Part shown: positions 53,235 to 60,555 of the stretch, in pieces | How positions within the stretch are numbered: position 1 is the first letter of the stretch | Layout: each line of letters begins with the position of its first letter | Translations under genes and position numbers: made by a program | The notes under the pieces: generated by a model | Database searches by the model: none | The model's input: the letters and a program-made list of their open reading frames with translations, nothing else | Told to the model about the DNA's origin: nothing | Source: Spongiibacteraceae bacterium UBA5047 | GTDB taxonomy: Bacteria > Pseudomonadota > Gammaproteobacteria > Pseudomonadales > Spongiibacteraceae | Reading direction: 5' to 3' | Length of the DNA stretch: 64,000 nt | Assembly (NCBI GenBank): GCA_002415025.1 | Contig: DIBR01000034.1 | Location: 273,474 to 337,473 of the forward strand

Positions 53235-54067
53235 CAGTTTCCTCCAAATTCAGGCTTTTTCTTATCGACAAAGGCTCTGTAAGCTCGTTTGAAATCGGCG
53301 GTTTGCATACACAGCGCCTGCGCCTGCGCCTCTGCCTCTATTGCCTGATCAATACTCATATTCCATTCCTGGTGAAGCATTGTTTTCGTGATGCCATGCG
53401 CAAAAGTTGGCCCCTCGACCAGCGTATGCGCCAACTCACGAGCCTCATCAAGTAGCGATTCCGAGCTGCAAAGCCTGTTGTAGAAACCCCATTGCTCGCC
53501 TTCTTCTGCCCGCATTATGCGTCCGGTATACAACAGATCTGCAGCGCGCCCTTGACCAATTAGGCGCGGCAACATCGCACAAGCACCCATGTCGCACCCG
53601 GCCAGGCCTACACGGGTGAAAACGAATCCCACTTTCGCCTTGTCGGTGCCGTAGCGAAAGTCGCTTGCCATCGCTACGATCGCACCTGCACCAACGCAGA
53701 CACCATCCACCGCCGATACAATAGGCTGCGGGCACTGGCGCATGGCCTTGATCAAATCACCCGTCATGCGAGTAAATTCAAGCAAGCCGCAGATATCCAT
53801 TTCTGTTAGCGGACCGATAATGTCGTGCACATCACCACCGGAGCAAAAATTACCTCCCGAGCCTGTTACAACCACAGCTTTGACGTCGGCCACATATACG
53901 AGATCACGAAAGGTATCGCGAAGCTCGGCATAAGAATCAAATGTGAGCGGGTTTTTCCGATCGGGAATATTCAGCGTTATCGTTGCTACGCCGCTGTCGT
54001 AGTGCCACAGAAAATGTGTCGGGGCGAAGGTTGTCGGGTCAAACCGGTTTTCATTTCTCACGTTCAC
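53234..54067 (-). CDS. Crotonase-fold protein without the two hydratase glutamates
   Basis: The 277-residue enoyl-CoA hydratase/isomerase superfamily member has the oxyanion-hole stretches NFCSGGDVHD near 73 and DGVCVGAGAI near 121. Aligned by eye to rat crotonase, Glu144 and Glu164 are replaced by I130 and F150, while an Asp (D159 in LAGCDMGAC) sits in the active-site loop. It is therefore unlikely to be a simple hydratase. Superfamily members with other acid residues cleave rings or C-C bonds, for example BadI, which opens 2-ketocyclohexanecarboxyl-CoA. A ring-opening role is attractive here but unproven. First gene of the minus-strand block, downstream of tandem operators. Confidence 0.85.
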   Translation of the reverse strand: MNVRNENRFDPTTFAPTHFLWHYDSGVATITLNIPDRKNPLTFDSYAELRDTFRDLVYVADVKAVVVTGSGGNFCSGGDVHDIIGPLTEMDICGLLEFTRMTGDLIKAMRQCPQPIVSAVDGVCVGAGAIVAMASDFRYGTDKAKVGFVFTRVGLAGCDMGACAMLPRLIGQGRAADLLYTGRIMRAEEGEQWGFYNRLCSSESLLDEARELAHTLVEGPTFAHGITKTMLHQEWNMSIDQAIEAEAQAQALCMQTADFKRAYRAFVDKKKPEFGGN

Positions 54068-54194
54068 TCGCTCCTGTCATTGGAAATCCTGAAAACTGTG
54101 CAATACGCACAAGCACCAACCTCGCGTTAACCGAACGGCCTTCCTGCTAGCCCAAGAATTGGCAGATGCGAGAGCATTGTATCGGCGATATATA

Positions 54195-54219
54195 TTACTT
54201 GCAAATAGTTTACGTGCAA
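54195..54219. promoter_or_regulatory. Tandem MarR-type operators, site set 1
   Basis: TTACTTGCAA (54195-54204) and TTACGTGCAA (54210-54219), 15 bp start to start, in AT-rich flanks (TATAT left, TATATTA right). Both differ at two positions from the perfect palindrome TTACATGTAA found before abmA and the glutaryl-CoA dehydrogenase gene. They serve the divergent crotonase and SDR promoters. Confidence 0.65.
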
Positions 54220-54332
54220 TATATTATGCCAACCATATCTCCTGCAGGCAGTATAAGGATTGCAGACCCAAGCACGAGATTGCCCGGAGTCGGCTCACAG
54301 TAGCTTGTGGCGCTAAAAACAAGGATTTTTCT

Positions 54333-54385
54333 ACGCTGCCCCTGATTATTATTCTCTCAGCGTCCTGCAGGGGCAGCGTTTTTTT
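54333..54385 (+). terminator. Strong intrinsic terminator in the SDR leader (candidate attenuator)
   Basis: ACGCTGCCCCTG (54333-54344) pairs perfectly with CAGGGGCAGCGT (54368-54379), followed by seven T. It ends only 22 bp before the SDR ATG, with no room for a promoter in between. The loop contains CCTGCAGG (54364-54371), overlapping the 3' arm. An identical self-complementary CCTGCAGG at 54241-54248 could pair with it and break the terminator. Confidence 0.8.
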
Positions 54386-54407
54386 CTACTCACACCAAGG
54401 CTGAAGA

Positions 54408-55169
54408 ATGAAATTGACTGGCAAGCACGCGATTGTTACGGGGGGCGGCAGAGGTATAGGTGCTGCAATCGCAGACGCATTGAGCGCCGAGGGCGCGAGA
54501 GTGACGCTCATGGGCCGCAGCATGGCGCCACTGCAACAAATGGCAGCACAACTCACCCACGCTCAGGCTATCTCGATAGATGTTACACGTAGCGATCTGG
54601 TTCACGCGGCGTTCCAGCAAGCCAGAGAATCTTTCGGCCCCGTAGATATTCTCATCAACAACGCCGGCCAGGCCCACACCTCGCCAGCGCACAAGATGAC
54701 CGACGATCACTGGAGCCAGATGATCGCCGCGAATCTTAATAGCGTCTTCTACTGCTGTAGAGAAGCACTCACCGACATGCGTAATAATGGCGGTGGACGC
54801 ATCGTCAATATCGCCAGTACTGCGGCACTTAAAGGCTATACATACGTTGCCGCCTACTGTGCGGCAAAACACGGAACACTCGGCTTAACGCGCTCACTGG
54901 CATTGGAGAATGCATCCAGAAATATTACGGTAAACGCAGTTTGCCCCGGCTACACCGAGACAGAATTGCTGCAAAACTCGATTGAAACCATTATGGAAAA
55001 AACTTCACGCAGCGAGACTCAAGCGCGCGCTGAGCTGGCTAAAAGCAACCCGCAAGGGCATCTTGTACAGCCAGAGCAAGTCTCCAACGCAGTCGTGTGG
55101 CTCTGCGCGCCTGGCGCTGAAGCAATCACTGGCCAGGCTATTGCCGTAGCGGGAGGCGAAATAATGTAG
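54408..55169 (+). CDS. Short-chain dehydrogenase/reductase
   Basis: The 253-residue NAD(P)-dependent oxidoreductase has the classical SDR motifs TGGGRGIG (11-18), NNAG near 83, the catalytic Ser in NIASTAALKG near 138, and Tyr/Lys in YCAAK near 153-157. It resembles 3-oxoacyl reductases and cyclic-alcohol dehydrogenases. In the anthranilate set it could reduce the 5-oxo group of 2-amino-5-oxocyclohexenecarboxyl-CoA, or act on a later 3-hydroxyacyl-CoA. It is transcribed divergently from the crotonase block and lies behind a leader terminator. Confidence 0.9.
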   Translation: MKLTGKHAIVTGGGRGIGAAIADALSAEGARVTLMGRSMAPLQQMAAQLTHAQAISIDVTRSDLVHAAFQQARESFGPVDILINNAGQAHTSPAHKMTDDHWSQMIAANLNSVFYCCREALTDMRNNGGGRIVNIASTAALKGYTYVAAYCAAKHGTLGLTRSLALENASRNITVNAVCPGYTETELLQNSIETIMEKTSRSETQARAELAKSNPQGHLVQPEQVSNAVVWLCAPGAEAITGQAIAVAGGEIM

Positions 55170-55298
55170 CACAGGTGCGCCGGGCAATAGAGCTTGTGCA
55201 AATCGGCGAGACGCTCTGCACACTAGGCATCCCACTCCAAACCGCCACATACAGAATAACGAGTGAAATATCGCTACAGCGAGCGCACCCAACTGTCT

Positions 55299-55790
55299 TT
55301 AGTCGACATCCTGACAATCAATACCAGCAGCAAACGCCTTATTCACCTTCACTAACAGCGAGAGTAATTGCTTTCCGTGTTTCAAGTCGAGAGCGCCCAA
55401 CAGCGATTTGGACCACTGGGCATGGGCAATAGCCATCTCTTTGAACAGGGTGCGCCCCTTGTCGGTAATTCCCACCTGAATGATTCTCCGATCCTCCGGA
55501 CTCGGACGCCGATCAATCAAGCCCTCACCAATCATTCGGTCAACCAACCGAGTGATATTGCCCTTTGACGCGATCAGCTGGTTCGCAAGCCTTCCCATAG
55601 GAAGCCACTCAGGGTCACAGCGGTCCAACTGGGACAGCACATCAAAACGCGACATGCTCTGCTTGAAGTTCTTCTGAAATCGCGCCTCCATCTCCTGCTC
55701 GATAGCTTTGGAGCTTTTTGCCAGCTGCAACCATAGTTTCAGATAGATAGCGTCCGAATCATTCACATTCAGGTCTTTCAAGCGCTGCAT
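55299..55790 (-). CDS. MarR-family regulator of the anthranilate genes
   Basis: The 163-residue winged-helix protein has the recognition region MGRLANQLIASKGNITRLVDR near 66-86 and the wing SPEDRRIIQVGITDKG near 97-112, both typical of MarR repressors that respond to aromatic acids or aroyl-CoAs. It is divergent from abmA; the shared gap contains the best operator copy (TTACATGTAA, 55928-55937), so it is very probably autoregulated. The likely inducer is 2-aminobenzoyl-CoA or anthranilate, by analogy with BadR/GenR/HcaR-type MarR proteins; inference. Confidence 0.88.
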   Translation of the reverse strand: MQRLKDLNVNDSDAIYLKLWLQLAKSSKAIEQEMEARFQKNFKQSMSRFDVLSQLDRCDPEWLPMGRLANQLIASKGNITRLVDRMIGEGLIDRRPSPEDRRIIQVGITDKGRTLFKEMAIAHAQWSKSLLGALDLKHGKQLLSLLVKVNKAFAAGIDCQDVD

Positions 55791-55927
55791 TCCAGATTAA
55801 TCCAATGTCAGTAAAGAACGGGCCACCGTATAGCTTCCGGTGGCTCCCCCATTTAACGCAGCCACAAACATGGCCACGCATCGACAAACTAAAGCAAAAT
55901 CCGAGGAATGTATACTGCATTATTATT

Positions 55928-55952
55928 TTACATGTAATATATTATCTGGTAA
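55928..55952. promoter_or_regulatory. Tandem MarR-type operators, site set 2 (abmA / marR)
   Basis: A perfect palindrome TTACATGTAA (55928-55937) is followed 15 bp later by a degraded copy TATCTGGTAA (55943-55952, six of ten matches). AT-rich TATATTAT between them could be the abmA -10 region. Confidence 0.7.
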
Positions 55953-55995
55953 TGTTTGTCTGTGTTGATAATCCATATCAGAGAGGATGTGTCGA

Positions 55996-58368
55996 ATGAA
56001 GATAACGGTCATTGGTGGCGGGCCCGGCGGACTGTATTTCGCGTTGCTCACAAAAAAGGCGCGCCCGGAATGGGAAATAGACGTCTATGAGCAGAACCGG
56101 GCTGACGACACGTTCGGATTCGGCGTCGTATTCTCCGACGAGACTCTGGAAGAGTTCCTGTCGCGCGATCAAAAATCCTATGACCGTATTCGCGACAATT
56201 TTGCCTATTGGGATGACATAGTTATCCACCGGAACGGCAAGGAGATCCGCTGTTCCGGAAACGGGTTTTGCGGAACATCCCGGGTAAACCTTTTAAATCT
56301 ATTACAAGATCGATGCCGCGAGCTCGGGGTTAACCTGACTTTCGAAACTCGCATCGATATGGAAAGCCTAGAAACGCGGTTCGGCGATTCCGACATCATT
56401 CTTGCCGCCGATGGAATCGCCTCGGCAGTCCGAGATCACTATAAAGACCAGTTCCAGCCAGACACCGTTACAAAATCGAACCGGTTCTGCTGGATGGGGT
56501 CCACTCGTCCACTGACCGATTTTACCTACTTTTTCAAAGAAACCGATCACGGCTTGATCTGCGCCCACACCTATCAATACGAGCCGGGGAAATCCACCTG
56601 GGTCTTCGAAATGTCTGACGCCTGCTGGCAGGGGTGGGAGTTTGAGGAGTTTAACGAAGAAGACTCGCGAGAAAAACTTGAATCAATTTTTGCCGAAGAA
56701 CTCGATGGGCACCCGCTTATCCTCAACCGCTCTTTGTGGCGTCAATTCCCGAGAATATTCTGCAAAAACTGGCATTACAAAAACATTGTAATTCTGGGTG
56801 ACGCCAAAGCGTCGGCACATTTTTCCATCGGCTCGGGCACAAAGCTGTCAATAGAGTGTGCAATCGGATTGCACGACGCTGTCATTGAACACGCTGAACA
56901 TAGTATAGAAGCGGCCTTCAGGAAGTACGACGAACTGCGTCGCGCACCCACACAGATAGTACAGCACAATGCCGACGTGTCACTGGCGTGGTTCGAACAC
57001 ATGGACCGTTCCTGGGATATGGACCCCATGCAATTTGCCATGGTAGTAATGTGCCGTTCAAAATCCGTAACCTACGATAACCTGATTCTACGAGACCCGG
57101 AATTTGTAGACCGGGCCGACACGGAATGGTACGAACGCTACTATCGCGAAAGTGGTTATGATTATCGAGTCAGCCGCCCCACTCCCATGTTTACAAAGTT
57201 CAAGCTCCGAGAGCTGGAGTTGAGAAATCGCGTAGTCATGTCGCCAATGGCGCAGTATTCGGCGGATGAGATGGGTAATTTAACGGAATGGCACATGATT
57301 CACTACGGCGGACACGCCAAAGGCGGCATGGCCATGATCTATACAGAAATGACCTGCCCGTCTCCCGAAGCGCGCATTACCCTCGGGTGTCCGGGGTTAT
57401 GGTCGGATGAGCAGGAAAGCCAGTGGAAGCGCATCGTAGATTTTATCCACGAGCACACCGACACAAAAATCTGCATGCAGCTCGGGCACGCCGGCCGTAA
57501 AGGTTCGACACAGCTGGGCTGGGAGAAAATGGATCACCCTATTGAAGAAGAAAACAAAGGCTGGCCTATCACCTCTGCATCGTCCATCCCCTACTTCGAC
57601 GGAATTTCCTCCACACCGCTTGAAATCGATTCCGCCGGCATGGAAAAAGTGATCAGTGACTTCCGCGACTCTGCATTGCGCGCTGAACGCGCGGGCTTCG
57701 ATATGCTTGAACTACACTGCGCCCACGGCTACCTGCTCGGCTCTTTCCTGTCGCCCCTGACCAATCTGCGCAACGACGAGTTTGGTGGCAGCATCGAGAA
57801 CCGCTTGAGATTTCCACTGCAAGTGTTCTGTGCCATGAGAGACGTCTGGCCCTCAACGAAGCCAATGTCAGTGCGTATTTCGGCAAGTGACTGGAAAGAG
57901 GGCGGCATAAGTGAGGCCGACACCTTTTCCATAGCGGAAGCCTTCCGCAGCGTCGGCTGTGACTTGATTGACGTATCGGCCGGACAAACGATACCTGACC
58001 AGAAGCCGGTCTATGGCCGGATGTTTCAGGTTCAGTTCTCGGAAGCGATTCGAAATGTTAACCGGATGGCCACCATGACCGTAGGCAATATTACAGATGC
58101 AGCCCAGATCAATACCATACTACACACGCGGCGTGCAGATCTCGTTGCCATCGGTCGACCACACCTTTGGAACCCCTACTTAACCCGGCAGGCCGCAGCA
58201 AGCTACGGCGTAACCGTAGATCAAGGCTGGGAGAAGCAATATCTATCCGGTCAACAACAAGCCTACAGTGTCCTGGGCAAGGCCCGCGAAGCACAGCTGG
58301 AGCTGCAAAAGAAAGCGAAGCCAAAGCGACATTACAAGGAAGAACAGCGCCAACTAAAAGACGGATGA
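55996..58368 (+). CDS. abmA: 2-Aminobenzoyl-CoA monooxygenase/reductase (ACMR)
   Basis: The 790-residue two-domain flavoenzyme is the key enzyme of aerobic anthranilate-CoA breakdown. The N-terminal domain (about 1-390) is an FAD monooxygenase: VIGGGPGGLYFALL (4-17), DTFGFGVVFSDETL, and ILGDAKASAHFSIGSGTKL near 260. The C-terminal domain (about 395-760) is Old Yellow Enzyme-like: FKLRELELRNRVVMSPMAQY near 400, QLGHAGRKGS, HCAHGYLLGSFLSP and AIGRPHLWNPY. In Azoarcus evansii the enzyme hydroxylates and then reduces the ring to 2-amino-5-oxocyclohex-1-enecarboxyl-CoA. Salicylyl-CoA 5-hydroxylase is related, but the neighbouring ligase favours anthranilate. Start: ATG 55996 has GAGAGG nine bases upstream; the ATG at 55987 sits directly on it. 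Confidence 0.9.
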   Translation: MKITVIGGGPGGLYFALLTKKARPEWEIDVYEQNRADDTFGFGVVFSDETLEEFLSRDQKSYDRIRDNFAYWDDIVIHRNGKEIRCSGNGFCGTSRVNLLNLLQDRCRELGVNLTFETRIDMESLETRFGDSDIILAADGIASAVRDHYKDQFQPDTVTKSNRFCWMGSTRPLTDFTYFFKETDHGLICAHTYQYEPGKSTWVFEMSDACWQGWEFEEFNEEDSREKLESIFAEELDGHPLILNRSLWRQFPRIFCKNWHYKNIVILGDAKASAHFSIGSGTKLSIECAIGLHDAVIEHAEHSIEAAFRKYDELRRAPTQIVQHNADVSLAWFEHMDRSWDMDPMQFAMVVMCRSKSVTYDNLILRDPEFVDRADTEWYERYYRESGYDYRVSRPTPMFTKFKLRELELRNRVVMSPMAQYSADEMGNLTEWHMIHYGGHAKGGMAMIYTEMTCPSPEARITLGCPGLWSDEQESQWKRIVDFIHEHTDTKICMQLGHAGRKGSTQLGWEKMDHPIEEENKGWPITSASSIPYFDGISSTPLEIDSAGMEKVISDFRDSALRAERAGFDMLELHCAHGYLLGSFLSPLTNLRNDEFGGSIENRLRFPLQVFCAMRDVWPSTKPMSVRISASDWKEGGISEADTFSIAEAFRSVGCDLIDVSAGQTIPDQKPVYGRMFQVQFSEAIRNVNRMATMTVGNITDAAQINTILHTRRADLVAIGRPHLWNPYLTRQAAASYGVTVDQGWEKQYLSGQQQAYSVLGKAREAQLELQKKAKPKRHYKEEQRQLKDG

Positions 58369-58374
58369 GTCGCC

Positions 58375-58794
58375 ATGGCATCGCAGACATATAGGAACTC
58401 GGTACTGATACGCTTTTCACATTGTGATCCGGCCGGAATCGTCTTTTACCCTCGATACGTTGAAATAATCAACAACGCAATCGAGGACTGGATGGCGGAG
58501 GCCCTCGAATGGCCCTTCTCCTACCTTATTGTCGATCGCAGCGATGGCTTTCCCACCGTCAGCCTCTCGTGCAATTTCCTCTCACCTTGTCGTATAGGAG
58601 ACACTCTTGAACTTGAGCTAACGGTTCTGGAACTGGGGACAAGTTCCTGCACACTATCGGTGGCCGGGGCCGTTGGCAGTCGAGTCGCCCTGAACGCAAC
58701 TCTCGTGTTGGTCTATACCCACAGGAGCCATACTGGCGAACACAGCATAGCTATTCCACCCGCGCTGAGAAAACGTATTGCGCAGTATGCTTAA
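58375..58794 (+). CDS. Acyl-CoA thioesterase (4-hydroxybenzoyl-CoA thioesterase fold)
   Basis: The 139-residue hot-dog-fold enzyme has SHCDPAGIVFYPRYVE (15-30), with D18 as the predicted nucleophile of the 4HBT Pseudomonas-type class. It starts 6 bp after abmA. Aroyl-CoA clusters commonly carry such a thioesterase to hydrolyse stalled CoA esters and restore the CoA pool, so 2-aminobenzoyl-CoA or a dead-end oxygenation product is the likely substrate. Confidence 0.88.
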   Translation: MASQTYRNSVLIRFSHCDPAGIVFYPRYVEIINNAIEDWMAEALEWPFSYLIVDRSDGFPTVSLSCNFLSPCRIGDTLELELTVLELGTSSCTLSVAGAVGSRVALNATLVLVYTHRSHTGEHSIAIPPALRKRIAQYA

Positions 58795-58885
58795 CAGGCT
58801 TTTCACGGAGATATGAATCTGCCAAAGGCAACACTCAGCGAAGATTGTGAAGTAGAAACAATGGAAACCCAATGAGGAAATTCAC

Positions 58886-59164
58886 ATGAAATCAGCCGTT
58901 GTATTGATCAATGTCAATCGTGGCCAGGCCGACAAAGTAAGTCAGGCGCTCGCGGAAATGGATGGCATCTCCGAGGTATTCTCCGTTGCCGGGCGCTTCG
59001 ATCTTGTCGCATTAATTCGAACCGATAGCGATGAAAAACTCGCTGAGCTGGTGTCGTCGGGGATTGCTAGTAACGCAGAGATAACCTGCACCGAAACCCT
59101 TATAGCGTTTCAGGTTTTTTCAAAACATGACCTTGAAGGCATGTTTTCAATTGGCTTGAACTAA
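58886..59164 (+). CDS. Stand-alone Lrp/AsnC ligand-binding (RAM) domain protein
   Basis: The 92-residue protein consists only of a RAM domain, the effector-binding part of Lrp/AsnC regulators, without the DNA-binding helix-turn-helix. Marks are VVLINVNRGQADKVSQAL, ISEVFSVAGRFDLVALIRT and a C-terminal TLIAFQVF. RAM domains bind amino acids and assemble into dimers and higher oligomers. Placed 91 bp after the thioesterase gene in the abmA unit, it may sense or sequester an aromatic amino acid such as anthranilate or tryptophan; no direct evidence. Confidence 0.87.
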   Translation: MKSAVVLINVNRGQADKVSQALAEMDGISEVFSVAGRFDLVALIRTDSDEKLAELVSSGIASNAEITCTETLIAFQVFSKHDLEGMFSIGLN

Positions 59165-59262
59165 TCGTATTTTGAGGAATATTGGCAAGTCTCGTACTCA
59201 CGCAAAACAACCCGGACGGCCCCGGAACGCGACGGGAATGTCGCACCCCGGTGGCCCGCCCT

Positions 59263-60456
59263 TTACTGAAAGGCCTGCAAGCCGGTTTGAGCTCGCCCCA
59301 GTATTAACGCATGCACATCATGTGTGCCTTCGTATGTATTAACAGCCTCCAGATTTATCATGTGGCGGATGACATTAAATTCATCGCAGATGCCATTCCC
59401 TCCATGAATATCGCGCGCGGTCCGGGCGATCTCCAGGGCCTTGCCACAGTTATTTCTCTTCAGCATTGAGACGATTTCCGGCGCAGCCTTGCCGTCGTCA
59501 ATCAGCCGCCCCAGTCGCAAACAAGCCTGGAAACCGAGCGCTATTTCTGTCTGCATATCGGCCAGCTTCTTCTGGATCAGTTGCGTCGCCGCCAACTGAC
59601 GACCAAATTGCTTGCGATCCAGCGCATACTGACGGGCGGCGTGCCAGCAGAACTCTGCTGCGCCAAGGCTTCCCCAGGCTATGCCGTAGCGCGCACGATT
59701 CAGGCATCCAAATGGCCCACGAAGCCCTGCGACGTTTGGCAGCAAGTTCTCCTCCGGCACCAGTACGTCGTCCATAACGATCTCACCGGTTACCGACGCG
59801 CGCAGAGAAAATTTTCCGTCGATCTTTGGTGCCGACAACCCCGCCATTCCCTTGTCAAGAATGAACCCCCTGATGACGCCATCGTCGTCTTTTGCCCATA
59901 CTACAAACACATCGGCAATCGGAGAATTGGTGATCCACATTTTCGCTCCGGTAAGCCGGAATCCTCCCGGTACTTTTCTGGCACGCGTGATCATGCCACC
60001 CGGATCTGAACCGTGGTCTGGCTCCGTCAAACCAAAGCATCCAACCCACTCGCCGCTCGTCAGCTTTGGCAAGTACTTCCGGCGCTGATCCTCAGAACCG
60101 TAGGCATAGATTGGATAACTCACGAGACTGGACTGAACGCTCATCGCCGAACGATATCCAGAATCGACATACTCCACTTCGCGTGCGATCAGACCATAGC
60201 TAACGTAGCTCAGGCCACCGCCACCGTAGGCCTCCGGCAAGGTGGCGCCAAGCATACCCAGGCTGCCCATTTCATTCATGATACTGCGATCAAAGTCCTC
60301 ATTCCGGTGTGCCATAAGCACGCGAGGCATCAGCTCTCCCTGACAGTATTCACGGACCGCGTCTTTAATCATTCGTTCTTCCTGACTCAACTGGTCATCG
60401 AGCAATAATGGTGACTCCCAGTTAAATGCTCCCTCTACCTTTGCTGCTTCCGCCAT
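59263..60456 (-). CDS. gcdH: Glutaryl-CoA dehydrogenase
   Basis: The decarboxylating FAD enzyme converts glutaryl-CoA to crotonyl-CoA and CO2. The 397-residue protein has FNWESPLLLDDQLSQEERM near residue 10, GCFGLTEPDHGSDP near 133, ITNSPIADVFVVWA near 169, and NTYEGTHDVHALILGRAQTG at the C-terminus, where Glu is the catalytic base; all are typical of GcdH rather than other acyl-CoA dehydrogenases. ATG 60456 gives the usual start (MAEAAKVEGAFNW). It has the same tandem operators upstream as abmA, so it belongs to the anthranilate regulon and marks glutaryl-CoA as an intermediate. Confidence 0.92.
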   Translation of the reverse strand: MAEAAKVEGAFNWESPLLLDDQLSQEERMIKDAVREYCQGELMPRVLMAHRNEDFDRSIMNEMGSLGMLGATLPEAYGGGGLSYVSYGLIAREVEYVDSGYRSAMSVQSSLVSYPIYAYGSEDQRRKYLPKLTSGEWVGCFGLTEPDHGSDPGGMITRARKVPGGFRLTGAKMWITNSPIADVFVVWAKDDDGVIRGFILDKGMAGLSAPKIDGKFSLRASVTGEIVMDDVLVPEENLLPNVAGLRGPFGCLNRARYGIAWGSLGAAEFCWHAARQYALDRKQFGRQLAATQLIQKKLADMQTEIALGFQACLRLGRLIDDGKAAPEIVSMLKRNNCGKALEIARTARDIHGGNGICDEFNVIRHMINLEAVNTYEGTHDVHALILGRAQTGLQAFQ

Positions 60457-60513
60457 AATGTGCGCCCTCCCATGCAAACGCTTCCCGGCAAGATAAATCA
60501 TCACCATATTATA

Positions 60514-60538
60514 TTACATGTAATTATTATACAAGTAA
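60514..60538. promoter_or_regulatory. Tandem MarR-type operators, site set 3 (gcdH)
   Basis: A perfect TTACATGTAA (60514-60523) is followed, 15 bp start to start, by ATACAAGTAA (60529-60538), whose complement TTACTTGTAT matches site set 1. It lies 58 bp upstream of the gcdH ATG and just past the stop of the MFS gene. Confidence 0.7.
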
Positions 60539-60555
60539 TATATAGGCGCGTGGTA

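Larger units (their letters stand above)
54068..54407. promoter_or_regulatory. 340-bp divergent control region between the crotonase and SDR genes
   Basis: This gap holds, from left to right, the crotonase leader, the tandem operator pair at 54195-54219 in AT-rich sequence, a roughly 105-nt segment with an 8-base CCTGCAGG repeat (54241-54248), an intrinsic terminator (54333-54385), and the SDR ribosome site (AAGG, about 10 bp before ATG 54408). No convincing open reading frame is present. Confidence 0.7.

Noticed and set aside
55996..58368. Assignment as salicylyl-CoA 5-hydroxylase
   Set aside because: Database names often use this for the family, but the adjacent 2-aminobenzoate-CoA ligase-type gene and the reductase domain fit ACMR better.
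59218..59255. Hairpin between the RAM gene and gcdH
   Set aside because: GCGAC/GTCGC stem with imperfect flanks and no T-tract; could be chance in GC-rich sequence.
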